Made by a program: the position numbers and the translations under genes. From Bacteroidaceae bacterium (lineage in GTDB: Bacteria > Bacteroidota > Bacteroidia > Bacteroidales > Bacteroidaceae), in assembly GCA_900752815.1 (NCBI GenBank), contig CAADWS010000153.1:1-6581 (forward strand): a stretch of DNA of 6,581 nt. Reading direction: 5' to 3'. Shown here piece by piece: positions 5,932-6,581 of the stretch. Each line of letters opens with the position of its first letter. Within the stretch, counting starts at the first letter, position 1. The notes beneath the pieces were generated by a model, which searched no databases, was not told where the DNA came from, and saw nothing but the letters and a program-made list of their open reading frames with translations.

Positions 5932-6581
5932 ATGAGTACAATGATTCAACTGACGGGTATAAACAAGATATACCGGACCAACGAGATTGAGACACAGGCA
6001 CTGGAGAACGTGAACCTTACAGTGGAGAAAGGTGAGTTTCTGAGCGTGATGGGGCCTTCGGGCTGCGGCAAGTCCACCCTGCTGAACATCATCGGACTGC
6101 TGGATACGCCGAGCAGCGGAACGCTGGAACTGGACGGCGTCCAGATTTCTCCGAAGATGAGCGACCGCGAACTGGCTGCCTTCCGTAACCGCACGCTGGG
6201 CTTCGTGTTCCAGTCGTTCCACCTGATTAACACGCTCAACGTGCTGGACAACGTGGAGCTGCCGCTTCTGTTCCGCAAGGTGTCGGCCAGCGAGCGCACC
6301 CGGCGTGCGAAGGAGGTGCTTGAGCGGGTGGGGCTGAGCCACCGTCTGCGTCACATGCCGTCCCAGCTTTCCGGCGGTCAGTGCCAGCGTGTGGCCATAG
6401 CCCGCGCCATCATCGGCAATCCGGAAATCATCCTGGCCGACGAACCTACGGGTAATCTGGATTCGAAGATGGGTGCCGAGGTGATGGACATCCTCTGCCG
6501 GCTGAACCGTGAGGACGGCCGCACCATCGTGATGGTGACGCACAACGAGGAGCAGGCCCGGCTGTCGTCCCGCACCATCCA
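5932..6581 (+). CDS. LolD/MacB-type ABC transporter ATP-binding protein (3'-truncated by window end)
   Basis: The first 216 residues of an ABC ATPase of the LolD/MacB group; the frame runs off the window, probably lacking only about 10-40 residues. All catalytic motifs are present: Walker A GPSGCGKST (41-49), Q-loop Q94 in FVFQSF, signature LSGGQ (146-150), Walker B IILADE (166-171) with catalytic E171, D-loop NLDS (175-178) and H-loop H204 in VTHNE. The signature is followed by CQR, where LSGGQQQR is commonest; this is a mild variant. It should hydrolyse ATP at the inner membrane and drive the two permeases encoded just upstream. An in-frame TAA at 5914-5916 makes 5932 the first possible ATG. 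A second ATG at 5941 gives MIQLTGINKIY, a common way for this family to begin, and is a credible alternative. The leader is A-rich without a Shine-Dalgarno. Function as an energiser is near certain; cargo unknown. Confidence 0.93.
   Translation, partial: MSTMIQLTGINKIYRTNEIETQALENVNLTVEKGEFLSVMGPSGCGKSTLLNIIGLLDTPSSGTLELDGVQISPKMSDRELAAFRNRTLGFVFQSFHLINTLNVLDNVELPLLFRKVSASERTRRAKEVLERVGLSHRLRHMPSQLSGGQCQRVAIARAIIGNPEIILADEPTGNLDSKMGAEVMDILCRLNREDGRTIVMVTHNEEQARLSSRTI

Noticed and set aside
4825..6543. Long open frame on the minus strand (about 572 codons) opposite the second permease and the ATPase
   Set aside because: It spans two well-supported plus-strand genes and the gap between them, shows no domain, and has the low-complexity composition of an antisense shadow.

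Overview
The window looks like chromosomal DNA of a Bacteroidales bacterium (Bacteroides, Parabacteroides or a relative). This is inferred from A-rich leaders without Shine-Dalgarno sequences and from an efflux operon of a kind common in that order: an adaptor, two short separate FtsX-type permeases and a free-standing ATPase. No rRNA or other taxonomic marker is present, so the assignment is moderate.

Positions 1-1471 hold the end of one rightward transcription unit. The first gene (9-551, possibly 5'-truncated by the window edge) encodes a protein with a complete biotinyl/lipoyl-like domain. The second (610-1428) encodes an FkbM-family SAM-dependent methyltransferase. A hairpin with a T-tract starts three bases after its stop codon and probably ends the unit. 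What this pair acts on cannot be read from the window.

Positions 1429-1932 are about 500 bases without a convincing gene. They contain five head-to-tail copies of a 21-bp repeat, with one inverted 16-nt partial copy in front. These are followed by what looks like a complete sigma-54 control region: an 18-bp GTGTCC/GGACAC palindrome with a degenerate copy 19 bp upstream, an IHF-consensus match, and a -24/-12 promoter (TTGGCACG-N4-TTGTT). The predicted transcript starts about 25 nt before the next gene.

Positions 1933-6581 hold a four-gene rightward operon: a HlyD/AcrA-like periplasmic adaptor (1933-3177), two different FtsX/MacB-type permeases (3226-4536 and 4567-5838), and a LolD/MacB-type ABC ATPase (5932 to the window end, truncated). 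Together they would form a MacAB-like tripartite machine. The ATPase would drive a permease pair (probably a heterodimer) that acts by mechanotransmission, the adaptor would bridge the periplasm, and a TolC-type outer-membrane channel would be supplied by a gene outside the window. The most interesting aspect is the apparent sigma-54/enhancer-binding-protein control of this exporter, together with the unexplained repeat array just upstream.
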